Positions 8,503-17,467 of a DNA stretch of 64,000 nt are shown here, piece by piece (the first letter of the stretch is position 1; each line of letters opens with the position of its first letter). Under the pieces are notes generated by a model. The model saw only the letters and a list, made by a program, of their open reading frames with translations, did no database searches and was not told the DNA's origin. The translations under genes and the position numbers were made by a program. Origin of the DNA: an uncultured Oscillospiraceae bacterium (GTDB lineage Bacteria > Bacillota > Clostridia > Oscillospirales > Oscillospiraceae); assembly GCA_947169975.1 (NCBI GenBank), contig CAMVRT010000005.1, positions 48,118 through 112,117 of the forward strand, written 5' to 3'.

Positions 8503-10890
8503 ATGAAAAAAGCACTTGCACTGATCCTTGCGCTCGTCATGGCTCTGGCTCTTGTGGCTTGCGGCGGCAACAACCCCACCAAGCCCAGTGAATCCGGGAA
8601 GCCCGGCGAGTCCACCACCCCTGTGGATCCCGGTAAAGTTGACCTCGAGATCCCCGAAGGTCCTACTTTCCCCGGCCGCACCCCCGAGAACAAGACGCTG
8701 CAGGTGGCCTACAGCCCCTTCAACAGCAAGTTCTCCCCCTTCTTCTCCCAGACTGCCTATGATCAGGATGCCTGCGCTATGACTCAGATCGGTCTTCTGA
8801 CCTCTGACCGTACCGGCGCCATCATTCTGAACGGCATTCAGGGCGAAACCATCAACTACAACGGCACGGACTATACCTACTATGGCCCCGCCAACCTGAA
8901 GATCACCGAGAACACTGACGGCACTGTGGAGTATTTCTTCACTCTCCGCAATGACATCACCTTCTCCGATGGTGAGCCCCTCACCATTGATGACGTCATC
9001 TTCACCATGTACGTTCTTGCTGACCCCGCTTTCGATGGCAACAGCACCTTCTACGCTCTGCCTATCAAGGGCATGGAAGAGTATCGTTCCGGTATGGGCA
9101 CCATGGTCAAGTACCTGATGGACATTGCCGGCGAGGGCAAGCATGATTCCTCTATCGTCTCCGACGACGTTGCCAACGCCTTCTGGGAGAAGTATCACGC
9201 TGCTACCAAGGCCCTGGCTCAGGAGATCGTGGATTACTGCCTGGAGAACTATGCCGACTACGGCGCTGTGGATGTTTACACCTCCGCCGGCCTGTGGGGC
9301 TTTGATCTGGAAGAGGGCGCCACGGTTGAGGACTTTGCCGTCGCTCTGGAGGATGCCTATGGCTCCGACATCGCCGGTATGATCAACACCGAGAGCGCTG
9401 GCTCCAGCGTTGAGGATCTGTTCCCCGGCCTGTCCGACTACATGGGAACCATCACCTATGGTGATACCGCTCCCAACATCACCGGTATTGAGAAGCTGGA
9501 TGATTACCACATGCGCATCACTCTGACCGAGGTGGATGCTACTGCTATCTATCAGCTGGGCACGTACATCACCCCGCTGCACTACTATGGCGACAAGGCA
9601 CAGTTTGACTATGCCAACAACAAGTTCGGCTTCCCCAAGGGCGATGTCAGCATGATGCATGCCAAGGACACCCAGCCTCTGGGCGCCGGCCCCTACAAGT
9701 TCGTCAAGTTTGAGAACGGCGTTATCAACTACGAGGCCAACGAGACCTACTTCCTGGGTTGCCCCTACACCAAGTATGTCAACTTCGTTGAGACCAACTC
9801 CGATGATCAGAAGCTGAACGGCGTTATCACCGGCACCATCGATATCACCGATCCTTCCTTCTCCAACGATACTGTTGGCTCCATCAAGGAGAACAACAGC
9901 AACGGTGAGGTCACCGGTGACAAGATCACCACTGATACCGTTGACAACCTGGGTTACGGCTACATCGGCCAGAACGCCATCAACGTCAGCGTTGGCGGTG
10001 ATCCTGGTTCCGAGCAGTCCAAGGCCCTGCGTCACGCCTTCGCCACCGTGTTCTCCGTGTATCGTGATGTCGCTATCGACTCCTACTACGGCGACCGCGC
10101 GGCCGTGATCAACTACCCCATCTCCAACACCTCCTGGGCTGCTCCTCGTCCCGCTGATGACGGTTATCAGATCGCCTTCTCCGTTGACGTTGACGGCAAG
10201 CCTCTGTACACCTCCGACATGACCCCCGACCAGAAGTACGCTGCTGCCCTGCAGGGCGCTCTGGGCTTCTTTGAGAAGGCCGGTTACACTGTCGAGAACG
10301 GCAAGCTGACCGCTGCTCCTGCCGGCGCCAAGCTGGAGTACACCTTCTGGATCCCCGGCGATGGTACTGGTGATCACCCCGCCTTCATGATCGTTGACGA
10401 GGCTTCCAGAGCTCTTGCTTCCATCGGCATGACTCTGAACATCAAGGATCTGGCCAACAGCCAGGATCTGTGGAACAATCTGGACGCTCTGCAGGTTGAG
10501 ATGTGGGCCGCCGCTTGGGGCTCCACCGTCGATCCCGACATGACCCAGATTTACTTCTCTGACGTTGCCAATGGTCCTTCCACCGGTGACCGCATGAACC
10601 CCAACGGTGGTCCTAACCAGGGCGGCTCCAACTATGAGTACTGCATCGCTGATCCCGATCTGGATAAGAACATCAAGGACGCCAAGGCCTCCACTGATCA
10701 GGCTTACCGTAAGGCCATCTATAAGGAGTGCCTGGACATTGTCATTGACTGGGCTTGCGAGATCCCGACCTATCAGCGTCAGAACGCCATCATCTTCTCC
10801 ACCGAGCGTGTCAACCTCGACACTGTGACTCCCGACATCACCACCTTCTATGGCTGGATGGCCGAGGTCCAGAACCTGAAGATGAACTGA
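8503..10890 (+). CDS. oppA: oligopeptide ABC transporter, substrate-binding lipoprotein
   Basis: An extracellular family-5 solute-binding protein of 795 residues, tethered by a lipobox cysteine (ALVAC, Cys at about 21) after a standard signal peptide. Family blocks include the DGEPLTIDDVIFT region near residue 165 and the LGAGPYKF block near residue 395. It is longer than the typical 540-residue OppA, with extra sequence around residues 190-310. AAGGAGG lies 8 bases before the ATG. It leads the importer operon, but two stable hairpins separate it from the permeases. The exact ligand class (peptides rather than nickel or sugars) is inferred. Confidence 0.88.
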   Translation: MKKALALILALVMALALVACGGNNPTKPSESGKPGESTTPVDPGKVDLEIPEGPTFPGRTPENKTLQVAYSPFNSKFSPFFSQTAYDQDACAMTQIGLLTSDRTGAIILNGIQGETINYNGTDYTYYGPANLKITENTDGTVEYFFTLRNDITFSDGEPLTIDDVIFTMYVLADPAFDGNSTFYALPIKGMEEYRSGMGTMVKYLMDIAGEGKHDSSIVSDDVANAFWEKYHAATKALAQEIVDYCLENYADYGAVDVYTSAGLWGFDLEEGATVEDFAVALEDAYGSDIAGMINTESAGSSVEDLFPGLSDYMGTITYGDTAPNITGIEKLDDYHMRITLTEVDATAIYQLGTYITPLHYYGDKAQFDYANNKFGFPKGDVSMMHAKDTQPLGAGPYKFVKFENGVINYEANETYFLGCPYTKYVNFVETNSDDQKLNGVITGTIDITDPSFSNDTVGSIKENNSNGEVTGDKITTDTVDNLGYGYIGQNAINVSVGGDPGSEQSKALRHAFATVFSVYRDVAIDSYYGDRAAVINYPISNTSWAAPRPADDGYQIAFSVDVDGKPLYTSDMTPDQKYAAALQGALGFFEKAGYTVENGKLTAAPAGAKLEYTFWIPGDGTGDHPAFMIVDEASRALASIGMTLNIKDLANSQDLWNNLDALQVEMWAAAWGSTVDPDMTQIYFSDVANGPSTGDRMNPNGGPNQGGSNYEYCIADPDLDKNIKDAKASTDQAYRKAIYKECLDIVIDWACEIPTYQRQNAIIFSTERVNLDTVTPDITTFYGWMAEVQNLKMN

Positions 10891-10926
10891 TTGCGGCAGG
10901 AAACTGCAGCAAACTAAACCGTATGA

Positions 10927-10952
10927 GCCCTGCGGCCTTCGGGCCGCAGGGC
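10927..10952 (+). other. UUCG-tetraloop hairpin between binding protein and permease genes
   Basis: Perfect 11-base arms GCCCTGCGGCC and GGCCGCAGGGC close on TTCG, giving the very stable C(UUCG)G tetraloop. No T-run follows, so it looks more like an RNA-stabilising or partial-termination element than a full terminator. Confidence 0.7.
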
Positions 10953-10962
10953 CACTCCAACC

Positions 10963-11017
10963 GCCGCATATCGAGGGACAGCGTTTTTTTAGAAAGGGAT
11001 GTCTCTCGATATGCGGC
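10963..11017 (+). other. second intercistronic inverted repeat in the importer operon
   Basis: GCCGCATATCGAGGGA (10963-10978) pairs with TCTCTCGATATGCGGC (11002-11017) with one wobble, around a 23-base loop that contains seven T residues. It lies between the binding-protein gene and the permease. Confidence 0.6.
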
Positions 11018-11095
11018 AGTAAGGAGCCGTAATTTGGCTAATTCAAGCAGTTTTGCTTTTGCACCCCAAAACCTTAGAGAACGGAGGGTTCTTCT

Positions 11096-12082
11096 GTGGG
11101 CAAATATATCCTCAAGCGCCTGTTTTTGTCGGTGATCATCTTCTTTTTCGTGATGCTCATCGTCTACGCATTGATTCGCGGCCTTCCCAGCTCTTTCGTT
11201 GAGAATGTCGCTCGCGCAAAATCCCAGATGCCCGGATCCAAGAGCTATGATGAATGGCTGAAACAGCTCAATGCTATGTACGGCCTGGATAAGGGTATCT
11301 TCGCAGGTTATCTATCCTGGCTCGGCCAGTTCTTCACCGGTAATTTCGGCGACAGCTGGAAATACACGGTTCCCGTTATTCAGAAGTTTAACGAAGTGGT
11401 TTGGATCAGCTTTATTATGGGCGTCATCACGATGGTTCTCGAACTGCTGATCTCCATTCCTCTGGGCATTATTGCTGCTACAAAGCAGTACTCAAAGACA
11501 GACTACGCCATCTCCATACTTGCCCTAACGTTTATCTCGCTGCCGACGTTCTTCTTTATTGCGCTGCTGCAGCTGGTGTTCTCCGTGAAATTGGGCTGGT
11601 TTGAACCCTTTGGATTGGTGGGTCGTTACTACAGCCAGATGGATGGCTGGCATCAGTTCCTTGACAAGGCATACCACCTGGTACTTCCCATTGTTACCTT
11701 GGTCATTATCAGCATCGGTGGTCTGATGCGTTACACCCGTACCAACATGCTGGAAGTTTTGAACGCCGACTATATCCGCACTGCTCGTGCCAAAGGCGTC
11801 AGTGAGCATAAGGTTATCTATTATCACGCCTTCCGCAACACCTTGATTCCCCTGGTTACTATTGTTGGCGGTTCTCTGCCCGGTTTGTTCTCCGGCGCAC
11901 TGTTTACGGAAACTATGTTTAAGATCAACGGCATTGGTTACATTTCTTATCAGTGCATGATCGAAGGCGATATTCCGTTTTCCATGTTCTATCTGGCATT
12001 CTTGTCCATACTGACGCTGCTCGGCAACTTGATTGCTGATATTCTGTACGCTGTGGTTGACCCGCGCGTACGCCTGGCTTAA
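11096..12082 (+). CDS. oppB: oligopeptide ABC transporter, permease (OppB type)
   Basis: A 328-residue inner-membrane permease with about six helices. The cytoplasmic EAA loop, which contacts the ATPases, is visible as the block NADYIRTARAKGVSE near residue 225, and the C-terminal YAVVDPRVRLA is typical of OppB. The start is GTG 11096, 8 bases after CGGAGGG. It lies 205 bases after the binding-protein gene and 17 before the second permease. It forms the membrane channel together with OppC. Confidence 0.93.
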   Translation: MGKYILKRLFLSVIIFFFVMLIVYALIRGLPSSFVENVARAKSQMPGSKSYDEWLKQLNAMYGLDKGIFAGYLSWLGQFFTGNFGDSWKYTVPVIQKFNEVVWISFIMGVITMVLELLISIPLGIIAATKQYSKTDYAISILALTFISLPTFFFIALLQLVFSVKLGWFEPFGLVGRYYSQMDGWHQFLDKAYHLVLPIVTLVIISIGGLMRYTRTNMLEVLNADYIRTARAKGVSEHKVIYYHAFRNTLIPLVTIVGGSLPGLFSGALFTETMFKINGIGYISYQCMIEGDIPFSMFYLAFLSILTLLGNLIADILYAVVDPRVRLA

Positions 12083-12099
12083 GAGGGGAGGCGACGGAA

Positions 12100-13719
12100 A
12101 TGAGTGATAATATGGAAAACAAGACCAACACCACCCCCAATGAGGAGATTGAAAACGAGAACAATCAGACCCAATACTCCCTGAATGATGACCGCCGCGT
12201 CAAGGTTTTGTCCCCGGGCGCCATGGTGGCCAAGCGATTCTTCCGCAACCGCATCGCTGTTGTGGGTCTTTGCATTCTTGCTTTCATGTTTATCTTTTCC
12301 TTTGTGGGTGGACTCATCACCCCCTATAAGGAAGATCAAAAATTCCAGCGCATCGAAATCCAGAATAAGGAGTTCGCAGGCGTAAAAGAGAATGATGACC
12401 TTAAATATCTGGACGCTGAAGGTATTGAGCGGGGTCGTCTTAATGCTGAAATCGGCAAAAAAATCAGAGACAAATTAGCTGATGATAGTTCCGATTCAGC
12501 GTCTACTACTCTAAAGCATAACGGAGTCGTTTACAGAATCACAAAAGAAGGAACAGATTTCTATACGATTACTGATATTAAAGAAAATAAAGTTATCGGC
12601 ATAGAATACAAGGACATCATCTCCAACAGCAAGGACAACAGCGATTTTTCATATGACTTCAAGTTCAATGCGCTGAAGGCTTACAGCAATCAGTTGTCGT
12701 CCTTTACCGCTGATGGTAAGAACTATGCGCTTGCCGACGACGGCTCAATCATGGTCGGCGATGAGGAGATTGGCTTTATCAGCCGCTATCAGATCAACAC
12801 GGTTCATGCTGATGTCTTCCTGTCCCGTGCTTTTAAGGATGAACTTCTTGTAGAACTGGAAAAGGCTGAGACTGATAAGAGCATCGATTCCTTCTCCTTC
12901 ACCGATGAAAACGGTGAAAAGAGCATTTATACTCTTGAGTATAAGCCCGCTACTGATGAGTGGATTATTTACAAGGGTACACCTACCAATGTTTTCGACA
13001 CCTATTCTTTCCCCACCAAGGATCACTGGCTTGGTACGGATAGAAACGGTATGGATATGTTGACTCGTCTGATGTACGGCGGCCGCGTATCTCTGGTCAT
13101 TGGCTTTATTGTTGAGGCTATTGCTACGATCCTCGGTATCATTATGGGCGGATTGGCCGGCTACTTCGGCAAGTGGGTCGATCAGCTCATCATGCGTATC
13201 GTCGATATCTTCTACTGCATCCCGTCCACTCCTCTGCTGATTATCATTGGTGCTGTTATGGATGCCAATTCGACGCCTAACAGACTGCGAATGATTTTCC
13301 TGATGCTGATTCTGGGCTTCCTGGGCTGGCCTGGTATGGCCCGTTTGATCCGTGGTCAGATTCTGTCTCTGCGTGAGCAGGAGTTTATGACTGCTACCGA
13401 GGCCGGTGGTATCTCTGTATCCCGCCGTATCTTCAAGCATCTGGTTCCCAACGTAATCCCCCAGATCATTGTCTCCGTCACTATGGGCGTCGGCGGCACC
13501 ATCATCACCGAGGCGTCTTTGTCCTTCCTGGGCTTGGGCGTCAGATTCCCGTTCGCATCTTGGGGCAACATTATCAACGACGTCAACAGATTCTACGTTC
13601 TCACCAATTACTGGTTTATCTGGATTCCCGCCGGTATTCTGCTGCTGCTCACCGTGCTGGCATTCAACCTGGTGGGTGACGGTCTGCGCGATGCGTTTGA
13701 CCCGAAGATGAAGCGATAA
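12100..13719 (+). CDS. oppC: oligopeptide ABC transporter, permease (OppC type) with a large insert
   Basis: A 539-residue permease; ordinary OppC is about 300. After a charged N-terminus and a first helix (about 50-72, ending LITPYK) comes an insert of about 230 residues that should lie outside the cell. The standard permease part resumes at HWLGTDRNGMD (about 308) and carries the EAA block EFMTATEAGGIS near 428. The DNA of the insert, especially 12430-12610, is visibly richer in A and T than the rest of the operon. The insert could interact with the enlarged binding protein; this is inference. Confidence 0.9.
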   Translation: MSDNMENKTNTTPNEEIENENNQTQYSLNDDRRVKVLSPGAMVAKRFFRNRIAVVGLCILAFMFIFSFVGGLITPYKEDQKFQRIEIQNKEFAGVKENDDLKYLDAEGIERGRLNAEIGKKIRDKLADDSSDSASTTLKHNGVVYRITKEGTDFYTITDIKENKVIGIEYKDIISNSKDNSDFSYDFKFNALKAYSNQLSSFTADGKNYALADDGSIMVGDEEIGFISRYQINTVHADVFLSRAFKDELLVELEKAETDKSIDSFSFTDENGEKSIYTLEYKPATDEWIIYKGTPTNVFDTYSFPTKDHWLGTDRNGMDMLTRLMYGGRVSLVIGFIVEAIATILGIIMGGLAGYFGKWVDQLIMRIVDIFYCIPSTPLLIIIGAVMDANSTPNRLRMIFLMLILGFLGWPGMARLIRGQILSLREQEFMTATEAGGISVSRRIFKHLVPNVIPQIIVSVTMGVGGTIITEASLSFLGLGVRFPFASWGNIINDVNRFYVLTNYWFIWIPAGILLLLTVLAFNLVGDGLRDAFDPKMKR

Positions 13720-13732
13720 GGAGGGAGAAGTC

Positions 13733-14881
13733 ATGGCAAAGAAAAAATCTGAAGGATATCTTTCCGCGAAGGAATCCAGACGGATCTCCCGGGAAAACCG
13801 TAAGATCACCAACGTATTTGAGAAGCAGCGCAAGCGCAAGAACGTACCTGAGGAGGAGTACCTCACTCAGATGCATGATCCCAAAAACGCAGTTGAGTTT
13901 GATGATCTGCACACCTATTTCTATACCGATGCCGGTACTGTTAAGGCCGTCGATGGCGTGACCTATGAGGTTCCCATCGGCAAGACCGTCGGCGTCGTGG
14001 GTGAGTCCGGCTGCGGCAAGTCCGTTACCAGCCTTTCCCTGATGCAGCTTTTGCAGCGTCCACAGGGTCAGATTACCTCCGGCGCGATTCGCCTGAATTT
14101 GGGTGATAAGTGCTATGATGTGACCAAGGCCCCCGATGATGTGATGCAGAAGATCCGCGGCAATATCGTCTCTATGATTTTCCAGGAGCCTATGACCGCG
14201 CTGAACCCCGTGTTCCGTATCGGCGCGCAGATCGAGGAGGTCATTTCCCTTCACGATGCCACCGGTATGAACGAGGAGCAAATGAAAGCTCGTACCATTG
14301 AGCTGCTGGAGATGGTCGGTATCGCCAACAGCGAGGGCGTCTACAAGATGTATCCCCATGAGCTGTCCGGCGGTATGCGTCAGCGTGTTGTTATCGCTAT
14401 GGCTCTGGCCTGCAACCCCAGAGTGATTATCGCCGATGAGCCCACCACTGCTCTGGATGTGACCATTCAGGCTCAGATTCTGGACCTGCTGCGGAACCTG
14501 AAGGATAAGATCAACTCCTCCATCATGTTCATCACCCATGACCTGGGCGTCATTGCTGAGATGGCGGACTACGTGGTGGTCATGTACGCAGGCCGTATCG
14601 TGGAAAAAGGCACCGCCGATGATATTTTCCATCATCCCGCTCACCCCTACACCATTGGCCTGATGGCTTCCAAGCCGGTTGTCGGCAAGCAGGTCGACAA
14701 GCTGTATTCCATCCCTGGCAAGGTTCCTAATCCCATCAACATGCCCGACTACTGCTACTTCAAAGATCGCTGCGAGATGTGTGTCGAGAAGTGCAATGGC
14801 GAGTATCCCTGCGAGGTCAAGCTGTCTGATACCCATTATGTCAGCTGCTATCGCTACTATGACCAGAGGAAGGAGGATTGA
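13733..14881 (+). CDS. oppD: oligopeptide ABC transporter, ATPase (OppD type)
   Basis: A 382-residue ABC ATPase. Walker A (GESGCGKS) is near residue 92, the signature LSGGMRQR near 208, and Walker B (IIADEPTTALDV) near 232. The C-terminal oligopeptide-transporter extension contains the cysteines (CYFKDRCEMC) known to bind an iron-sulfur cluster or metal in OppD/DppD relatives. The first 50 residues are unusually basic. It is the fourth gene of the operon and is followed at once by its partner ATPase. Confidence 0.94.
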   Translation: MAKKKSEGYLSAKESRRISRENRKITNVFEKQRKRKNVPEEEYLTQMHDPKNAVEFDDLHTYFYTDAGTVKAVDGVTYEVPIGKTVGVVGESGCGKSVTSLSLMQLLQRPQGQITSGAIRLNLGDKCYDVTKAPDDVMQKIRGNIVSMIFQEPMTALNPVFRIGAQIEEVISLHDATGMNEEQMKARTIELLEMVGIANSEGVYKMYPHELSGGMRQRVVIAMALACNPRVIIADEPTTALDVTIQAQILDLLRNLKDKINSSIMFITHDLGVIAEMADYVVVMYAGRIVEKGTADDIFHHPAHPYTIGLMASKPVVGKQVDKLYSIPGKVPNPINMPDYCYFKDRCEMCVEKCNGEYPCEVKLSDTHYVSCYRYYDQRKED

Positions 14882-14883
14882 CC

Positions 14884-15918
14884 ATGAGTGAAGAGAAAAA
14901 TCCCAATCTCGTGATTGACGATACCTATGAGCCGGTCACCTATGATCCGCAGTACATTCTGATGGTCAATAACCTGAAGAAGTACTTTCCCATCAAGGGT
15001 GGTCTGATTCCCCATACCGTCGGCTATGTCAAGGCTGTGGATGGCGTCACCTTCAATCTGAAGCGCGGCACCACCATGGGCCTGGTGGGCGAGTCCGGCT
15101 GCGGCAAGACCACCGCCGGCCGTACCATCCTGCGTTTGTCCGGTGAGAAGACTGGCGGTCAGGTGCTCTTCAATGGCCAGGAGGTCTATGACCTCTCTTC
15201 CAAAGAGATGCGCGCCATGCGCCCCAAGATGCAGATCATCTTCCAGGATCCGTTTTCCAGTCTGTCTCCCCGCCTTCCGGTCGGTGAGATTATCGGCGAA
15301 GCGGTGCGTGAGCACAATCTGGTGCCCAAAGAAGAGTTCAACGACTACATCGATCAGATCATGGATGACTGCGGTCTGCAGTCCTTCCACAAGGATCGTT
15401 ATCCTCATGAGTTCTCCGGCGGTCAGCGCCAGCGTATCTGCATCGCCCGCGCTCTGGCTCTGAACCCCGAATTCGTGGTCTGCGATGAGCCCGTTTCTGC
15501 TCTGGACGTGTCGATCCAGGCTCAGATTATTAACCTGCTGGAGGATCTGCAGCAGAAGCACAACCTGACCTATCTGTTTATCTCCCACGATCTGTCCGTG
15601 GTGGAGCATATCTCCGATACTGTCGGTGTTATGTATCTGGGCAGCCTGGTGGAGTACGGCGAGACGGTGGATATCTTCCGTAATCCGCTGCACCCCTATA
15701 CCAAGGCCCTGTTCTCCGCTATCCCTATCCCCGATCCGGATGCCAAGATGAACCGTATCGTGCTGGAAGGCTCCATTCCTTCTCCTGCAAATCCCCCCAA
15801 GGGCTGCAAGTTCCACACTCGCTGCGCTATGTGCAAGGAGATCTGCAAGGAAGTTGTGCCTGAGCAGCGTGAGATTGAGCCGGGCCACTATGTGGTCTGC
15901 CACCTGTTTGATCAGTAA
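14884..15918 (+). CDS. oppF: oligopeptide ABC transporter, ATPase (OppF type)
   Basis: A 344-residue ABC ATPase that pairs with OppD. Walker A (GESGCGKT) is near residue 70, the signature FSGGQRQR near 178 and Walker B ([12 protein letters not shown]) near 200. The C-terminal [10 protein letters not shown] block matches the cysteine motif of the family. ATG 14884 is chosen over TTG 14878 because AAGGAGG lies 7 bases upstream. Confidence 0.94.
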   Translation: MSEEKNPNLVIDDTYEPVTYDPQYILMVNNLKKYFPIKGGLIPHTVGYVKAVDGVTFNLKRGTTMGLVGESGCGKTTAGRTILRLSGEKTGGQVLFNGQEVYDLSSKEMRAMRPKMQIIFQDPFSSLSPRLPVGEIIGEAVREHNLVPKEEFNDYIDQIMDDCGLQSFHKDRYPHEFSGGQRQRICIARALALNPEFVVCDEPVSALDVSIQAQIINLLEDLQQKHNLTYLFISHDLSVVEHISDTVGVMYLGSLVEYGETVDIFRNPLHPYTKALFSAIPIPDPDAKMNRIVLEGSIPSPANPPKGCKFHTRCAMCKEICKEVVPEQREIEPGHYVVCHLFDQ

Positions 15919-15919
15919 G

Positions 15920-16216
15920 ATGGCAAAGAATAAGAAGACCTTTGATGATGACGATGGCCGCACCATCGTAGACATGAGCGGTGTGGAGCGACCGAATTTG
16001 TGGGGATTTCGATTCCCACAATCAACGCCGTCTAAAAAGAAAGAAGCTGAGCGATCTGATAATAAGGACCGTCCGTGGGATACATCGGATCAGATGAGCC
16101 GCGCAGAACGCAGGAGCTTTATTCTTGGAGCTCTTGGAGCAGCATTCCTTATCGCTCTGCCTTTCGGAATCGTCTTCGCCATTGCAATCTGGATTATAGG
16201 CCACGGCCTGTTCTAA
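15920..16216 (+). CDS. small single-helix membrane protein at the end of the importer operon
   Basis: A 98-residue protein of unknown function. The first 70 residues are charged and probably disordered (KNKKTFDDDDGRT, then KKKEAERSDNK), and the last 28 form one hydrophobic segment. This suggests a tail-anchored cytoplasmic protein. The ATG lies one base after the oppF stop, so translation is coupled. It ends just before the operon terminator. A regulatory or stabilising role for the transporter is only a guess from position. Confidence 0.7.
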   Translation: MAKNKKTFDDDDGRTIVDMSGVERPNLWGFRFPQSTPSKKKEAERSDNKDRPWDTSDQMSRAERRSFILGALGAAFLIALPFGIVFAIAIWIIGHGLF

Positions 16217-16234
16217 ATTGCATATCTCATTCAG

Positions 16235-16270
16235 GAGGGCTGTGTTTCTTTGAAACACAGCCCTCTTTAA
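16235..16270 (+). terminator. rho-independent terminator of the importer operon
   Basis: Perfect 14-base arms GAGGGCTGTGTTTC and GAAACACAGCCCTC with a TTT loop, followed by TTTAAAG. Confidence 0.85.
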
Positions 16271-16335
16271 AGTAGTTAGGCCCTACAGTTTTTTATGAAT
16301 ATCCTCTGAATGAAAATGTTTATGACCGAAATGTC

Positions 16336-16365
16336 TTGACATACATGGATATAATCTGGAATAAT
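16336..16365 (+). promoter_or_regulatory. promoter of the DUF362 gene
   Basis: TTGACA (16336-16341), 18 bases, AATAAT (16360-16365). A second TTGACA at 16380-16385 lies too close to the start codon to serve. The leader would be about 35 bases. Confidence 0.6.
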
Positions 16366-16406
16366 AGCCATATAAACACTTGACATGATTATATGAGGTG
16401 AATGGA

Positions 16407-17300
16407 ATGAAATCGAAAGTCTATTTCTCCAGAGAAATAACACCTGAACGGGTTGTGGAGCTCTACCGCAAGCTGGAGGTCGAAATGCCGGGCAAGGTGG
16501 CTGTTAAGCTTCATTCCGGCGAAAAGGGCAACCAGAACTTTCTCCGGCCAGATTTCTGGCGCCCCATGGTTGAGACCGTGAACGGAACCGTTGTCGAATG
16601 CAACACCGCTTATGGCAAAGCCTTTGGCGGCGTTCGTGATTACACCGAGGAGCATTGGAAGCTGATGGAGTACCATGGCTGGAGCAAGGCTTTCCACGTG
16701 GATCTGATGGATGCAGAGGGTCCGGATTTGATCTGGCCTGTGGAGAACGGCAAGGTACTCCATGAGAATCATGTGGGTAAAAATATCGTGAATTATGACT
16801 CCATGCTCGTCCTGGCCCATTTTAAGGGGCATCCCATGGGCGGCTACGGCGGCGCACTGAAGCAGCTATCCATCGGATGTGCCTCCCGGGAGGGCAAGGC
16901 GCTGATCCATTCCGGAGGTGTGTCCAGCGACAATGTGAAAGCCTGGGATGTTCATGCTGAGCAGGATCGATTCCTGGAGGCTATGGCGGATGCCGCCTCT
17001 ACAGTCGTTCGGCACTTTGATGGCAGGATTGCCTTTATCAATGTGATGAAGAATCTCTCTGTGGATTGCGATTGCTGCGGTGTGGCGGAGGATCCCTGCA
17101 TGAAGGATATCGGAATCCTGGCCTCTCTTGATCCCATCGCCATTGATCAAGCCTGCATCGATCTGGTTTACGCTGCCAAGGACGATCCCGGTCAGGCCCA
17201 TTTTCTGGAGCGTGTGGAATCCCGCCACGGCATCCACACCATCGAGGCCGCAGCACAGCTTGGCTACGGCAGCCGCGAATATGAACTGATTGAGGTCTGA
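16407..17300 (+). CDS. DUF362 domain protein
   Basis: A 297-residue protein consisting of the DUF362 domain alone, without the ferredoxin domain fused to it in many relatives. Conserved blocks visible are VAVKLHSGEKGN near residue 33, AHFKGHPMGGYGGALKQL near 140, and the cysteine cluster VDCDCCGVAEDPC near 220. The activity of the family is unsettled, with iron-sulfur association suspected. ATG 16407 follows GAGGTGAA; GTG 16398 would lie inside that site. It is a single-gene unit between its own promoter and terminator. Confidence 0.88.
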   Translation: MKSKVYFSREITPERVVELYRKLEVEMPGKVAVKLHSGEKGNQNFLRPDFWRPMVETVNGTVVECNTAYGKAFGGVRDYTEEHWKLMEYHGWSKAFHVDLMDAEGPDLIWPVENGKVLHENHVGKNIVNYDSMLVLAHFKGHPMGGYGGALKQLSIGCASREGKALIHSGGVSSDNVKAWDVHAEQDRFLEAMADAASTVVRHFDGRIAFINVMKNLSVDCDCCGVAEDPCMKDIGILASLDPIAIDQACIDLVYAAKDDPGQAHFLERVESRHGIHTIEAAAQLGYGSREYELIEV

Positions 17301-17315
17301 CTCAGCATAATAATG

Positions 17316-17350
17316 AAACCGCCGGAGCAAATGCTTCGGCGGTTTGCTAT
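17316..17350 (+). terminator. rho-independent terminator after the DUF362 gene
   Basis: AAACCGCCGGAGC pairs with GCTTCGGCGGTTT around AAAT, with one wobble pair, followed by a short pyrimidine-rich stretch. Confidence 0.75.
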
Positions 17351-17379
17351 TCTTTCGTTGAATTCAGCAATAATGCACC

Positions 17380-17408
17380 TTGCCAGAACATAAAATTGCG
17401 GGTATAAT
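17380..17408 (+). promoter_or_regulatory. SigA-type promoter of the murE-femX pair
   Basis: TTGCCA (17380-17385) and TATAAT (17403-17408) with exactly 17 bases between, 60 bases before the murE start. Confidence 0.8.
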
Positions 17409-17467
17409 AAAACAAAATCAGAATAGATGCAGAGAGTATTCTCTTGTGTGGAAAGGCATGACTTAAC

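Noticed and set aside
8431..10377. Minus-strand frame of about 650 codons opposite the peptide-binding protein
   Set aside because: Val/Gly/Ile-rich shadow with no ribosome site; the plus strand has a lipoprotein signal and family blocks.
16350..16355. TATAAT just downstream of TTGACA before the DUF362 gene
   Set aside because: Only 8 bases separate the two, too few for a promoter; AATAAT at 16360 has workable spacing.
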